The notes: a model not told the origin generated them from the letters alone. Positions 16,802 to 26,475 are shown, numbered from the stretch's first letter. The stretch is 64,000 nt of DNA from Mycobacterium numidiamassiliense (GCF_900157365.1 NZ_FUEZ01000004.1:310001-374000); one strand, 5' to 3'. Made by a program: numbers and translations.

Positions 16802-17545
16802 GTGACGACACAGCCCCGAGCCTCCGTAGAGCGCGTGGTCATGTGCCGCGCGGATGGTAATCCGATCAATGTCCTCGTGGTTGACGACGAATCCGTTTTG
16901 GCCGAGATGGTGTCGATGGCACTGCGCTACGAAGGTTGGAACATCGCGACAGCGGGGGACGGATCGTCAGCGATCGCCTCGGCTCGTGCCCAGCGGCCCG
17001 ACGTGGTCGTGCTCGACGTCATGCTTCCTGACATGAGTGGGCTAGACGTCTTGCACAAACTGCGCGAAGAGAATCCACAGCTACCGGTGCTGCTGTTGAC
17101 GGCCAAGGACGGCGTCGAAGACCGGATCGCCGGGCTGACCGCGGGCGGCGACGACTATGTCACCAAGCCGTTCAGCATCGAAGAGGTCGTCCTTCGGTTG
17201 CGGGCCCTGTTGCGGCGCACCGGGGTGACGACCGTGGACAGCGGCGCGCAGCTCGTGGTCGGCGACTTGGTGCTCGACGAAGACAGCCACGAGGTGACCC
17301 GCGCCGGTGAACCGATTTCGTTGACGTCCACCGAATTCGAGCTGCTGCGGTTCATGATGCGCAACTCCAAGCGCGTGCTGAGCAAGGCGCAGATCCTCGA
17401 CCGGGTGTGGAGCTACGACTTCGGCGGCCGGTCCAACATCGTCGAGCTGTACATTTCCTACCTGCGCAAGAAGATCGACAGCGGGCGCGAGCCCATGATC
17501 CACACGCTGCGTGGCGCGGGCTATGTCCTCAAGCCGGCCCGCTAG
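16802..17545 (+). CDS. tcrX: Two-component response regulator TcrX (Rv3765c homologue)
   Basis: The protein has 247 residues from GTG 16802. ATG 16841 would give 234 residues, the size of M. tuberculosis TcrX, and may be the true start. The receiver domain has acidic D-D-E, phospho-acceptor D72 in V-V-V-L-D-V-M-L-P, and K in Y-V-T-K-P-F. The C-terminal OmpR/PhoP winged helix has L-T-S-T-E-F-E-L-L-R-F and R-G-A-G-Y-V-L-K. It is the partner of the overlapping TcrY kinase. TcrXY is linked in the literature to iron-limited growth; the target genes are not visible here. Confidence 0.92.
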   Translation: MTTQPRASVERVVMCRADGNPINVLVVDDESVLAEMVSMALRYEGWNIATAGDGSSAIASARAQRPDVVVLDVMLPDMSGLDVLHKLREENPQLPVLLLTAKDGVEDRIAGLTAGGDDYVTKPFSIEEVVLRLRALLRRTGVTTVDSGAQLVVGDLVLDEDSHEVTRAGEPISLTSTEFELLRFMMRNSKRVLSKAQILDRVWSYDFGGRSNIVELYISYLRKKIDSGREPMIHTLRGAGYVLKPAR

Positions 17546-19052
17546 CCTTCGGCGCGTTTGGTCGTTGCGGCTGCGGCTGCTGGCCGGGCAGCTCATCGTG
17601 CTCGGCCTGGTGTGTGTGGGAATCGCGGCGGTAACTGAACTTTCGCTCAACCACCACTTGGTCAAACAGCTCGACGCGCAGCTCGGCGCCGCCTCCTACC
17701 GCTCGGCCCTGATGTACCCCGAACCGAACCGACCGGGATGGCAGCACCGCGAGCATTCCTACTATCCGCGACCTGGACCCGGCCCGCGATTCCTCGATGC
17801 GCCGGGTCAGCCGGCCGGGATGGTGGCCGCGGTGACCAGCGACGGCAAGACGGTCGATGCCGGTTACCTGACCAGCGACGGAGGCCGGGCGGCCTTGAGC
17901 GACAAGGCCCAGGCCCAGCTCGCGTCGATCTCCGGCAGCCGCACGCCGATGACCCTCGATCTCGATGGTCTGGGACGGTACCGCGTGGTCGCCGCGTCCA
18001 GCCGACGCGGCGACGACGTGATCGTGACCGGTCTGTCGATGGGCGACATCGACGCCACGTTGCTCCGGATGCTGGTGATCTTCGGGATCGTGACGGTCGT
18101 CGCGCTGGCCGCCGCGACGATTGCCGGCGTGGTGATCATCCGTCGAGCGCTCGCTCCGCTGCGCCGCGTCGCCGCAACGGCGCGCAAGGTGTCGGATTTG
18201 CCGCTGGCCCGCGGTGAGGTGGAGCTGCCGGTACGGGTCTCCGAAGGAGACGCCAATCCGTCGACCGAGGTGGGTCAACTCGGCTCGGCGCTCAACCGGA
18301 TGCTCGACCACATCGCGGCGGCTCTGGAGACACGGCAGGCCAGCGAGACCCGGGTGCGCCAGTTCGTCGCGGACGCGAGTCACGAACTGCGCACGCCGCT
18401 GGCCGCGATCCGCGGCTACACCGAACTCACCCAACGGATGGGCGACGACCGTGAGGCGGTAGAGCACGCGATGAGTCGGGTCGCTTCCGAGACCGAGCGG
18501 ATGACGCGACTGGTCGAGGACCTGCTGCTGCTGGCCCGGCTGGACTCCGGTCGACCGCTGGAGCGCGAACCCGTCGACCTGTCGCTGCTGGCGGTCGACG
18601 CGGTCAGTGACGCCCACGTCGCCGGACCGGATCACCAGTGGGAGCTCGACCTGCCCGAGGAGCCGGTGGTCGTCACCGGTGATGCGGCACGGCTGCATCA
18701 GGTGCTGACGAATCTGCTTGCCAACGCCCGCGTCCACACCGGCGCGGGAACCGTGGTGACGACCCGGTTGAGCACCGACGCGACACAGAATGTGCTGCAG
18801 GTGATCGACAATGGCCCCGGCATCCCGGCCACGCTGCAGTCGGAAGTCTTCGAGCGGTTCGCTCGCGGCGATACCTCGCGCTCCCGCAAGGGCGGCAGTA
18901 CAGGGCTGGGGCTGGCGATCGTCTCGGCGGTCGTCAAAGCCCACAACGGCACGATCACGGTCGACAGCTCACCCGGACATACCGAGTTCACGGTGCGGTT
19001 GCCACTCAACGGGTGGCAACCGCCCGCAGCGTCGTCCGAGTCGGCTAGCTAG
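17523..19052 (+). CDS. tcrY: Sensor histidine kinase TcrY (Rv3764c homologue)
   Basis: The protein has 509 residues from ATG 17523; a GTG at 17511 is also open. The gene overlaps the end of tcrX. Membrane helices lie at about 17-40 and 181-205 and flank a roughly 140-residue extracytoplasmic sensor rich in Pro, Tyr and His near residues 65-90. A HAMP segment follows. The phospho-acceptor is H287 in [10 protein letters not shown], the N box is N-L-L-A-N-A, and the G boxes are D-N-G-P-G-I-P and G-G-S-T-G-L-G-L-A. Its stop overlaps the lpqH stop by 8 bp (CTAGCTAG). Confidence 0.93.
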   Translation: MSSSRPASLRRVWSLRLRLLAGQLIVLGLVCVGIAAVTELSLNHHLVKQLDAQLGAASYRSALMYPEPNRPGWQHREHSYYPRPGPGPRFLDAPGQPAGMVAAVTSDGKTVDAGYLTSDGGRAALSDKAQAQLASISGSRTPMTLDLDGLGRYRVVAASSRRGDDVIVTGLSMGDIDATLLRMLVIFGIVTVVALAAATIAGVVIIRRALAPLRRVAATARKVSDLPLARGEVELPVRVSEGDANPSTEVGQLGSALNRMLDHIAAALETRQASETRVRQFVADASHELRTPLAAIRGYTELTQRMGDDREAVEHAMSRVASETERMTRLVEDLLLLARLDSGRPLEREPVDLSLLAVDAVSDAHVAGPDHQWELDLPEEPVVVTGDAARLHQVLTNLLANARVHTGAGTVVTTRLSTDATQNVLQVIDNGPGIPATLQSEVFERFARGDTSRSRKGGSTGLGLAIVSAVVKAHNGTITVDSSPGHTEFTVRLPLNGWQPPAASSESAS

Positions 19053-19521
19053 AGCAGGTCACATTGATTTCGAAGGGCTTGTTGACCGGCTGCATCGGGT
19101 TGGCCATGTCGACGCCCGTGGCAGTGCCGCTGATCTTGTAGCTATTGCCGTCCTTGGTCGCCGAGGCGTTGCCCTGGCCGGTGCCCTGCGTGTATGCAAG
19201 CGTCACACCGTTGACGTTGCCGAGCCCGACGGACTTCACCACGGGAGGGTTGGCGTCGGACAGCACGGCGGCGATACCCGTCGCCGCCCCGCCGATCGCA
19301 ATGTTGACGTTGCCGCCGGCCGTCGTGCAGACGACCGAGCCGGTCACGTTCTGGTTCTTCCCGTCGATGCTCACCAACGGCGCCCCGCCGCCGGACGCCG
19401 CCGCACTTGTACTGCCCGAAGAGCCGCTACCGCTCGATGTTGACTTGTTGCTCGAACAGCCGGAAATGCCCGCGGCCAATATGGCCGCCGCGGCCACCAC
19501 GATCGCCAGTTCACGCTTCAC
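19045..19521 (-). CDS. lpqH: 19-kDa lipoprotein antigen LpqH
   Basis: The protein has 158 residues (159 in M. tuberculosis). The lipoprotein signal has a basic start M-K-R-E, a hydrophobic core, and lipobox A-G-I-S-G-C with C22 as the lipidated residue. A Ser/Thr-rich linker of about 30 residues follows, then the compact LpqH beta domain with cysteines in V-V-C-T-T-A-G and N-V-T-C-S-S, which probably pair. It is a surface lipoprotein, TLR2 ligand and major antigen in mycobacteria. It is convergent with tcrY. Confidence 0.94.
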   Translation of the reverse strand: MKRELAIVVAAAAILAAGISGCSSNKSTSSGSGSSGSTSAAASGGGAPLVSIDGKNQNVTGSVVCTTAGGNVNIAIGGAATGIAAVLSDANPPVVKSVGLGNVNGVTLAYTQGTGQGNASATKDGNSYKISGTATGVDMANPMQPVNKPFEINVTCSS

Positions 19522-19690
19522 CTGTGCTCCTTTGCCGATGTAGCAGTCCTCCGAGGACGGAGGGCCATCCGGGCAGTATGCGGGTTAACTGAACCCCAGA
19601 TCCAGGGTCTCGCGAAAGTCGTTCTGTGTTCATTGGTCACTTGACAAGATTCTGGAACGCTTCGTGGAATAGAGCGTTGATGGCAAGGTA

Positions 19691-21571
19691 TTGCCGGTGG
19701 ACCACAAGTCTCCCACCGCAATTATCGAGTCCGCGCATGGCGAGCACGCCCTGCCATTCCACGACACCACCGATTTCGACAACGCCGACCGCGGCTTCAT
19801 TGCTGCCTTATCGCCGTGCGTCATCAAAGCCGCCGACGGCCGCGTGGTGTGGGACAACGACTCCTACTCCTTCCTTGACGGTCCCGCGCCGACGTCGGTG
19901 CACCCCAGTCTGTGGCGACAATCGACGCTTGCCGCCAAGCAAGGTTTGTACGAGGTGGTTCCGGGCGTCTATCAGGTCCGCGGTTTCGACCTGTCCAACA
20001 TCAGCTTCATCGAGGGCGACACCGGCATCATCGTCATCGACCCCTTGGTGTCCACCGAGGTAGCCGCCGCGGCGCTGGATTTGTACCGCACCCACCGGGG
20101 CGGTGACCGTCCCGTCGTCGCGGTGATCTACACGCACAGCCATGTCGACCACTTCGGCGGCGTGCTGGGCGTCACCTCCCAGGCCGATGTGGACGACGGC
20201 AAAGTGGCGGTGCTGGCTCCGGAAGGCTTCACTGCGCACGCCGTGCAAGAGAACGTCTATGCCGGTCCGGCAATGACGCGCCGAGCCACCTATATGTACG
20301 GCAGCATGCTGGAACGCGGACCCCAGGGACAGGTCGGCTGCGGACTGGGCCAAGCCGCCTCCAACGGCGAAGTCGCGATCATCGTCCCGACCGTCGATAT
20401 CCGGGAGACCGGCGAAAAGCACACCATCGACGGTGTGGAGATCGAGTTCCAGATGGCGCCGGGCACCGAGGCGCCTGCCGAAATGCATTTCTATTTCCCG
20501 CGTTTCCGCGCACTGTGCATGGCCGAGAATGCGACCCACAATTTGCACAACCTGCTGACCCTGCGCGGCGCGCTGGTGCGCGACCCGCACGCCTGGTCGG
20601 GTTATCTCACCGAGGCCATTGACCACTTCGCCGAACGCGCTGACGTGGTCTTCGCCTCCCACCACTGGCCGACCTGGGGACAAGACAGCATCGTCGAATT
20701 CCTTTCCCTGCAACGGGATCTGTATGCCTACCTGCACGACCAGACGCTGCGGCTGCTCAACCAGGGCCACACCGGCGTTGAAATCGCCGAGACATTTCAG
20801 ATGCCGCCGGCTCTCGAGCAGGTCTGGCACACCCGCGGTTATTACGGCTCGGTCAGCCATAACGTCAAGGCCGTCTATCAGCGTTACATGGGCTGGTTCG
20901 ACGGTAATCCCGGACGGCTGTGGCAGCATCCCCCGGAGGCCCTCGCACCCCGCTATGTCGATGCGATGGGTGGTATCGACCGGGTGGTCGAGCTGGCCAA
21001 GGCCGCGTTTGATTCAGGGGACTTCCGTTGGGCTGCAACACTACTGGACCACGCGATCTTTACCGACAGCGAGCATGCCGGCGCCCGGGGGCTCTACGCC
21101 GACACCTTGGAGCAGTTGGCGTATGGCGCCGAGAACGCGACCTGGCGGAACTTCTTCCTCAGCGGGGCGACCGAATTGCGCGACGGCAACTTCGGCACCG
21201 CCGCCCAGACCACCTCTCCGTCGATGCTGACCCAGCTGACACCGGACCAGATCTTCGACAGCCTCGCCATCGCGGTCAATGGACCGGGTAGCTGGGACCT
21301 CGATCTCGCCTTCGACTTCTTGTTTGAGGATTCGGGTGCGAATTACCGGCTCACACTGCGCAACGGCGTGCTGGTCTACCGCGAGCGTGCACCGGACCAC
21401 GCATCGGCAAACGTTACGGTCAAGCTGGCCAGCAAGATTCGGCTCCTGCAGGCGGCATTCGGGGACTCTAGCTCACCCGGGCTCGAATTGTCCGGCGATG
21501 AATCTGCGCTGCGGTCGCTGCTGGGTGCGCTCGACCGGCCGGATCCGAACTTCAATATCGTGACGCCGTAG
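19691..21571 (+). CDS. Metallo-beta-lactamase-fold alkyl sulfatase (Rv3762c homologue)
   Basis: The protein has 626 residues from TTG 19691, the same length as Rv3762c; GTG 19697 is the alternative. The N-terminal MBL domain has the intact metal motif H149-S-H-V-D153-H154 and a later metal-binding block A-E-N-A-T-H-N-L-H. It is followed by the alkyl-sulfatase dimerisation domain (Y-Q-R-Y-M-G-W-F-D-G-N-P region) and a C-terminal SCP-2-like domain, as in SdsA1. It hydrolyses alkyl sulfate esters to alcohol and sulfate. No signal peptide is visible. The 169-bp region shared with divergent lpqH contains TTGACA at 19641-19646. Confidence 0.92.
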   Translation: MPVDHKSPTAIIESAHGEHALPFHDTTDFDNADRGFIAALSPCVIKAADGRVVWDNDSYSFLDGPAPTSVHPSLWRQSTLAAKQGLYEVVPGVYQVRGFDLSNISFIEGDTGIIVIDPLVSTEVAAAALDLYRTHRGGDRPVVAVIYTHSHVDHFGGVLGVTSQADVDDGKVAVLAPEGFTAHAVQENVYAGPAMTRRATYMYGSMLERGPQGQVGCGLGQAASNGEVAIIVPTVDIRETGEKHTIDGVEIEFQMAPGTEAPAEMHFYFPRFRALCMAENATHNLHNLLTLRGALVRDPHAWSGYLTEAIDHFAERADVVFASHHWPTWGQDSIVEFLSLQRDLYAYLHDQTLRLLNQGHTGVEIAETFQMPPALEQVWHTRGYYGSVSHNVKAVYQRYMGWFDGNPGRLWQHPPEALAPRYVDAMGGIDRVVELAKAAFDSGDFRWAATLLDHAIFTDSEHAGARGLYADTLEQLAYGAENATWRNFFLSGATELRDGNFGTAAQTTSPSMLTQLTPDQIFDSLAIAVNGPGSWDLDLAFDFLFEDSGANYRLTLRNGVLVYRERAPDHASANVTVKLASKIRLLQAAFGDSSSPGLELSGDESALRSLLGALDRPDPNFNIVTP

Positions 21572-21665
21572 CTGACACAATTTCCTCACGCGCCACGCCG
21601 CGAAGGGATCGTCGGTTCTGCCCGCCTGCGAGCGACAACGGGCGTGGCCGACAAGGCGGATGACG

Positions 21666-22634
21666 TCAGGCGACGTCGATCACCACTTTGCCGAGCACCT
21701 TGCGTTCGGCCACATGCCGCAACGCCGCCGCGGTTTCGGACAGCGGGAATCGTGCGCCGATGTAGGGACGGACCGTGCCTCCGGCGAATAACCGCGCCAA
21801 TTCGGCATCGTCGCGGACGGCCTCATCGGGGTAGTCGCTCGCGAAGGTGCGGATCTCCATGCCGCGCACGTAGAGGTCTTTGAGCAGAACAAGATTGAGC
21901 GGTATGGTCGGGATGGTGCCCGCCGCATAGCCCAGGGTGACGAACATGCCACCGCGTGCCAGACCCCGCAGCGCCGGTTCCGAATACTGTCCGCCGACGG
22001 GATCCAGAACCACTCGCGCGCTGTCGCCGGTGAGTTCGCGGATGCGGGTCTTCAGGTCCTCGCGGTCGTAGTCCACGGTGGCCTCGGCGCCGCGCCGGCG
22101 GCACAGCTCGAGCTTTTCCGGACTGGACGCCGCGGCCAGCACCCGTGCCTTCATGGCCACCGCCAGGTCGACGGCGGCCAGCCCCACACCACCCGCGGCG
22201 CCCAGCACCACGACCCAATCACCCTCTGCCACAGCGGCTGTCGACCGCAACGCGTAATACGCGGTGCGATACGTGACACCGAATGCCGCGGCCGAGGCGA
22301 AGTCGGCGTCATCGGGAATGAGCATCGCCTGGCTCGCGTCGAGCAGCGCCTGTTCGGCGAACGCGCCGAAGGTCGTTCCGGCGACGCGCTGTCCGGGACT
22401 AATGGCTGCGCCCTCACCGGCGGCGATCACCTCGCCGGCGATCTCGTTGCCGGGGATGAACGGCGGCGGAATCTTGATCTGGTACTTGCCCTCGATGAAC
22501 AGCACGTCGGGGAAGTTGACCGCCGCGGTGTGTACCCGGACCAATATCTGGCCGGGGGCAGGGACCGGCTCCGGAACATCGTCGAGCACCAGGTTCTCCG
22601 GCGGACCGTAGCTTCGGCAGACGACCGCGCGCAT
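21666..22634 (-). CDS. NADPH:quinone oxidoreductase (MDR family)
   Basis: The protein has 322 residues from ATG 22634, which overlaps the TetR stop (TGATG). It begins M-R-A-V-V-C-R-S-Y-G-P-P-E-N-L-V-L. The Rossmann segment is V-V-L-G-A-A-G-G-V-G-L-A-A-V-D-L-A. No zinc ligands are seen. It is the last gene of a five-gene minus-strand operon (kinase, SDR, acyl-CoA dehydrogenase, TetR, this gene). It probably reduces an enoyl or quinone intermediate of that pathway. Confidence 0.87.
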   Translation of the reverse strand: MRAVVCRSYGPPENLVLDDVPEPVPAPGQILVRVHTAAVNFPDVLFIEGKYQIKIPPPFIPGNEIAGEVIAAGEGAAISPGQRVAGTTFGAFAEQALLDASQAMLIPDDADFASAAAFGVTYRTAYYALRSTAAVAEGDWVVVLGAAGGVGLAAVDLAVAMKARVLAAASSPEKLELCRRRGAEATVDYDREDLKTRIRELTGDSARVVLDPVGGQYSEPALRGLARGGMFVTLGYAAGTIPTIPLNLVLLKDLYVRGMEIRTFASDYPDEAVRDDAELARLFAGGTVRPYIGARFPLSETAAALRHVAERKVLGKVVIDVA

Positions 22635-23245
22635 CACTTGACCCCCAGTCCGTTCAAGCAGAATCGCACCACGTGTGCGATGTCGTCGGGCCCGGGCCGG
22701 TCGGCCGAACCCATGTAGCGCCGCAGCGTTGCGGCGGTGCAGCAGAACACCGCCTCGACGTCGCGTTCCACATCGCTACTGCCCAGCGCCGCAACCGGTT
22801 CGGTGAGCAGATCACGCAGCGGCCACATCATCTCCTGGTCGACCGTACGCCAGTTGGTGCCTGCCGACATCTGCCCGGCCGCCGCGCGGCTCTTACTGAT
22901 CAGGTCCGGCTCGGCGACCTGCGCCAGCGTGCCCTCGATCCACCGCGCGATCTTGTCCTGCGGCCTGGATTCCTTGGCCATCCGGTGCTGCAGGTAGGAC
23001 ACGACGATCCCGACGCCGCGTTCCATCACTGCGAGGATGAGATCGTCTTTGCCGGCGAAGTATCGGTAGAACGCCTTGTTCGACGAGCCGGCCTCGGCGA
23101 CGATGTCGCTGACGCGGGGCGCGTCGGGGGCGACCCGCTCCATCACGCGCACGGCCGCGGCCAAAATACGTTCCACCTCCTCGGTGGCCTCGCGCTGGCG
23201 GTCGTCGAGGGCACGCTCGACGGCCGCGGTGACTCGGTTGCTCAC
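22634..23245 (-). CDS. TetR-family regulator of the acyl-CoA catabolic operon
   Basis: The protein has 203 residues from GTG 23245, chosen because GTGA overlaps the stop of the acyl-CoA dehydrogenase. The helix-turn-helix is R-V-S-D-I-V-A-E-A-G-S-S-N-K-A-F-Y-R-Y-F-A-G-K-D-D-L. The rest is an all-helical ligand domain. It lies inside the operon it probably controls. The palindromes at 26451-26475, upstream of the first gene, are its best candidate operators. The ligand is probably an acyl-CoA (inference). Confidence 0.87.
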   Translation of the reverse strand: MSNRVTAAVERALDDRQREATEEVERILAAAVRVMERVAPDAPRVSDIVAEAGSSNKAFYRYFAGKDDLILAVMERGVGIVVSYLQHRMAKESRPQDKIARWIEGTLAQVAEPDLISKSRAAAGQMSAGTNWRTVDQEMMWPLRDLLTEPVAALGSSDVERDVEAVFCCTAATLRRYMGSADRPGPDDIAHVVRFCLNGLGVK

Positions 23246-24549
23246 GGCGAAACGGGAAGCGCCGGAACGCTGCCCACGAGCGCGCCGTACTTCGCGCGGG
23301 CCGCGTCGCGCCGGACGTCCAGCATTTCGCCGGGCCACTCCCCGTCCTCGGCGTCGTAGCCCTTGAGGAGCATCCGGGCCAGGTTGACCTTGTGCGCCTC
23401 CGTGGGACCGTCGGCCAGCCCGAGCGCGATGCCCCCGAGTAGCACATTGACCAGTGGCAGCTGGTCGGTGAGCCCGAGCGCGCCGTGCACCTGGATCGCG
23501 CGCATCCCAATGGATTTCAGCACCTGTGACGCCAGGATCTTGCAGGCCGCGATCTCGGCCCGCGCAGCCCGTTCGTCGCCGTTGTCGATGAGCCACGCCG
23601 CGTGCAGCACCGTCAACCGGAAGGGAATCAGCTCGGTGTACGAGTCGGCGACGAACTCCTGCACCAGCTGCTTGTCGGCGAGCAAACTGCCTTGTGTGAA
23701 GCGGCTTTTCGCGCGCCGAGACATCATGTCGACCGCTCGCTGGGCCATGCCGATCGAGCGCATGGCGTGGTGTAGCCGCCCGCCGGCCAGCCGGGTCTGC
23801 AGGATCAGGAAGCCCTGACCGGCTTCACCGAGCAGCGCATCCGGGCCCACCCGGACGTCGTCGTAGTGCACGAGCGAATGCCCGGGTTCATGCGGGTCGG
23901 CGCCGACCAGGTGATGGTTGGCCTCCAGGACCAAGCCCTCGGTGCCCGCGGGGACCAGGAAGGTCGATGCGCCGGTATGAACCGCGACGTCCGGGTCGGT
24001 GATGGCGACGACGATGAAAAACGAGGCGACAGAAGCGTTGGAGGAGAAATACTTTCGTCCGGTGATCACCCAGTCTTCACCGTCGCGGACGGCACGGGTG
24101 GTGAAGACCCGCGGGTCGGCCCCGCCCTGCGGCTCCGTCATGGAGAAGCAGGAAAAGATCTCGCCGGACAGCAGCCCGGCCAGATAACGGTCCTTCTGCT
24201 CCTGCGTCCCGAACCGCGCGATGATCTCTGCGTTGCCGGTGTCGGGTGCCTGCGTGCCGAACACGATGGGCGCCCACGGGCTGCGGCCCAGGATCTCGTT
24301 GATCAAGGTCAGCTTGACAGCGCCAAAGCCCTGGCCGCCGAGTTCTGGGCCCAGATGTGGTGCCCACAAGCCGTTGTCGCGGACCTGCTGCTTGAGCGGA
24401 TCAACGATGCGGCGACGCTCGTCGTTCAGCGGCAGGAATTCGCACCCTGGGAAAAGCACCTCCAGGGGCTCGACTTCCTCGCGGACGAACTCGCGGATCC
24501 AGTCCAGCTTCTTCTCGAACTCCGGTTCGGTGGAGAAGTCCCAACTCAT
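23242..24549 (-). CDS. Acyl-CoA dehydrogenase, ACAD10/11-like
   Basis: The protein has 435 residues. The N-terminal helical domain W-I-R-E-F-V-R-E-E-V-E-P-L is typical of the ACAD10/11 branch. The FAD-binding middle block is C-F-S-M-T-E-P-Q-G-G-A-D-P, followed by I-T-G-R-K-Y-F-S-S-N. C-terminal helices include the Q-V-H-G-A-L-G-L-T-D-Q block. It should oxidise an acyl-CoA, or eliminate phosphate from a phosphorylated hydroxyacyl-CoA if it acts with the kinase at 25379, as LvaC does with LvaA. It is coupled to the TetR gene by a 4-bp overlap. Confidence 0.9.
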   Translation of the reverse strand: MSWDFSTEPEFEKKLDWIREFVREEVEPLEVLFPGCEFLPLNDERRRIVDPLKQQVRDNGLWAPHLGPELGGQGFGAVKLTLINEILGRSPWAPIVFGTQAPDTGNAEIIARFGTQEQKDRYLAGLLSGEIFSCFSMTEPQGGADPRVFTTRAVRDGEDWVITGRKYFSSNASVASFFIVVAITDPDVAVHTGASTFLVPAGTEGLVLEANHHLVGADPHEPGHSLVHYDDVRVGPDALLGEAGQGFLILQTRLAGGRLHHAMRSIGMAQRAVDMMSRRAKSRFTQGSLLADKQLVQEFVADSYTELIPFRLTVLHAAWLIDNGDERAARAEIAACKILASQVLKSIGMRAIQVHGALGLTDQLPLVNVLLGGIALGLADGPTEAHKVNLARMLLKGYDAEDGEWPGEMLDVRRDAARAKYGALVGSVPALPVSP

Positions 24550-24618
24550 TCGATACTCCTACCTCGCTCATTGTGGCGACTCGCTACGCTGCGCACCGCT
24601 GCGCTTGCGATTGCCATG

Positions 24619-25377
24619 TCAGGGGATCCCGCCGTCGGATCGCAAGATCGACCCGGTGGTGAAACTGGATGCGTCGGATGCCAGAAACAGTGCAGCACCG
24701 ACGATTTCACGCGGGTTGCCGGCGCGCTTCAAGGAGAGGTGGCCGAAATTGTTGCCGTTACCCAGATCCCATGCCTTGCTGACGTCGGTCAGGTACGGTC
24801 CGGCCATCAGCGTGTTGACCCGCACGGTCGGCCCGAACGCCTGGGCCAGTCCTTCGGTCATGGCGTTGAGACCGGCCTTGGCTGCGGCGTAGGGAATGAT
24901 GCCGCCGTTCGGGCGCAGCGATCCGGTGGAGCTCACGTTGATGATGGATCCGCGACCGGCAGCCACCATCCGCTCGCCGACCAACGCCGATAATCGGAAG
25001 GGCCCCTTGAGATTCAGGTTGACCACCGCGTCGAAGAGCTTCTCGGTGACATTGCTCAGCTTGTCGTACAGCGGAGACATGCCCGCGTTGTTGATCAGCG
25101 TGTCGACCTTGCCGAACCGCTCGTAGGTCGCGTCAACGAGGCCGTCGAGCTGATCCCAGCGCCCCACGTGCACTTGGTAAGCCATCGCGGTCCGGCCCGT
25201 CTCGGCCTCGATCTCTTTGGCGGTGGCCACGCAGTTGTCCATGTTGCGGCTGGCGATCACCACGTCCGCCCCGCAGTGTGCGGCCGCGAACGCCATCTCG
25301 CGGCCAAGTCCACGGCTGCCCCCCGTGATCAGGATGACGCGGTCGGACAGGTCGAAAAGCTGGTCGGCGTAACCCAT
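24619..25377 (-). CDS. Short-chain dehydrogenase/reductase
   Basis: The protein has 252 residues of the classical SDR type: T-G-G-S-R-G-L-G cofactor motif, N-N-A-G, catalytic Ser in I-N-V-S-S-T-G, and Y-A-A-A-K. The C-terminal S-D-G-G-I-P is standard. The S-R-N-M segment after the second strand suggests NADP(H). It starts one base after the kinase stop, so it is tightly coupled. It probably oxidises or reduces a hydroxyacyl or oxoacyl intermediate. Confidence 0.9.
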   Translation of the reverse strand: MGYADQLFDLSDRVILITGGSRGLGREMAFAAAHCGADVVIASRNMDNCVATAKEIEAETGRTAMAYQVHVGRWDQLDGLVDATYERFGKVDTLINNAGMSPLYDKLSNVTEKLFDAVVNLNLKGPFRLSALVGERMVAAGRGSIINVSSTGSLRPNGGIIPYAAAKAGLNAMTEGLAQAFGPTVRVNTLMAGPYLTDVSKAWDLGNGNNFGHLSLKRAGNPREIVGAALFLASDASSFTTGSILRSDGGIP

Positions 25378-25378
25378 T

Positions 25379-26434
25379 TCAGCGGCCTCCCGTCGGCCCG
25401 GAAGGCAGCGATCGGGCCAGCTCGGCCGCCGTCGTGATCAGCCGGGGGATCATCGACCCGAAGGCATCCTGGATGTTCGGGTCGACCTTTCCGGTGCGCA
25501 CCCCGGCCGCGTAAGTCTTCTCCAGCACGATACCGAGTTTCCAGTTGGCCAGCACCAGGTAATAGTCGATGTTTTCGGTGGACAGCCCGCTGATCTTCTC
25601 GTAGTGCCCCAGCAATTCGCTACGGGTCGGCATGCCCGACATGTCGAGATAAAACCCGTCTTGGCGGGGGTTTTCGCCGTCGTAGCCCAGCAGGCACCAC
25701 GCAAGGTCCAGCAGCGGATCGCCGACCGTCGTCATCTCCCAGTCCACGATGGCGGCCAACCGGGCCGGCTCGCCGTGCGCGAACATCACATTGGCGAACT
25801 GATAGTCGCCGTGCATGATGCCGGGCTGGTAGTGCGCGGGCCGGTTGCGGCGCAGCCAGTCGGACGCTTCGTCCAGCCCGGGAAGCTCGCGCACCTTGTA
25901 GGCGTCGAGGAAGGTCAGCCAGCGATCCACCTGCCGCTCGTGGAATCCGTCCGGGCGGCCGAATCCCTCGAGCCCTTGGCCGCGCCAATCCACCCCGCCC
26001 AGTTTGGCGGCGCCCTCCACGAGTTGGAACGCCAGCCCGCGCCGCGCCGCAAGGTCGGTGTCGTACGGCGCCTCCCAGCCACCGTCCATCGGGCTCCAGC
26101 CGTCGATCGCCCGCATCACGTAGAACGGCATGCCCAGCACGGTGCCGGTGTCGTCGGCAGCCACCAGCTCGGCGTGCGGTACGTCCGTGCCCGACAGCGC
26201 CCTTACCAACCGGATCTCGCGCAACAACCCGTCGATGCGGGCAGCGTCGGCGCGAGCCCCGGGCATCCGCAGCACCATGCGCTCGGGACCGCGCCGGATC
26301 AAATACAGCGTGTTCTGCGAACCGCCCTTGAGCAGTTCCATCAGCAGTTCTTCGCCACTTCCCGGAGCATCGTTCGCATCCAGCCAACGACCAAGAACGC
26401 CCTGATCCAGTTGGGTTTCACCAGCAGTCGTCAT
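25379..26434 (-). CDS. APH-fold kinase, ACAD10/11 (LvaA)-type
   Basis: The protein has 351 residues from ATG 26434. The catalytic loop H-G-D-Y-Q-F-A-N is at 208-215 and D-W-E at 231-233. Nucleotide-loop G-G-S-Q-N-T-L-Y is near residue 37-44. It has the same extended C-terminal W-K-L-G-I-V-L-E block as other acyl-CoA-linked APH proteins. It is the first gene of the operon that encodes a matching acyl-CoA dehydrogenase, reproducing the kinase plus dehydrogenase pair that is fused in ACAD10/11. It probably phosphorylates a hydroxyacyl-CoA (inference from family). Confidence 0.87.
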   Translation of the reverse strand: MTTAGETQLDQGVLGRWLDANDAPGSGEELLMELLKGGSQNTLYLIRRGPERMVLRMPGARADAARIDGLLREIRLVRALSGTDVPHAELVAADDTGTVLGMPFYVMRAIDGWSPMDGGWEAPYDTDLAARRGLAFQLVEGAAKLGGVDWRGQGLEGFGRPDGFHERQVDRWLTFLDAYKVRELPGLDEASDWLRRNRPAHYQPGIMHGDYQFANVMFAHGEPARLAAIVDWEMTTVGDPLLDLAWCLLGYDGENPRQDGFYLDMSGMPTRSELLGHYEKISGLSTENIDYYLVLANWKLGIVLEKTYAAGVRTGKVDPNIQDAFGSMIPRLITTAAELARSLPSGPTGGR

Positions 26435-26450
26435 TGTCCGCACACCCCAC

Positions 26451-26475
26451 TCTCTGCGCAGAGAATAGCATTCTC
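26451..26475. promoter_or_regulatory. Two overlapping palindromes upstream of the kinase/dehydrogenase operon
   Basis: TCTCTGCGCAGAGA (26451-26464) is a perfect palindrome. It runs into GAGAAT-AGC-ATTCTC (26461-26475), a perfect inverted repeat with 6-bp arms. They lie 17 bp upstream of the kinase ATG, within the 130-bp divergent gap with the phosphatase at 26565. This is the likely operator of the TetR encoded at 22634. Confidence 0.5.
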
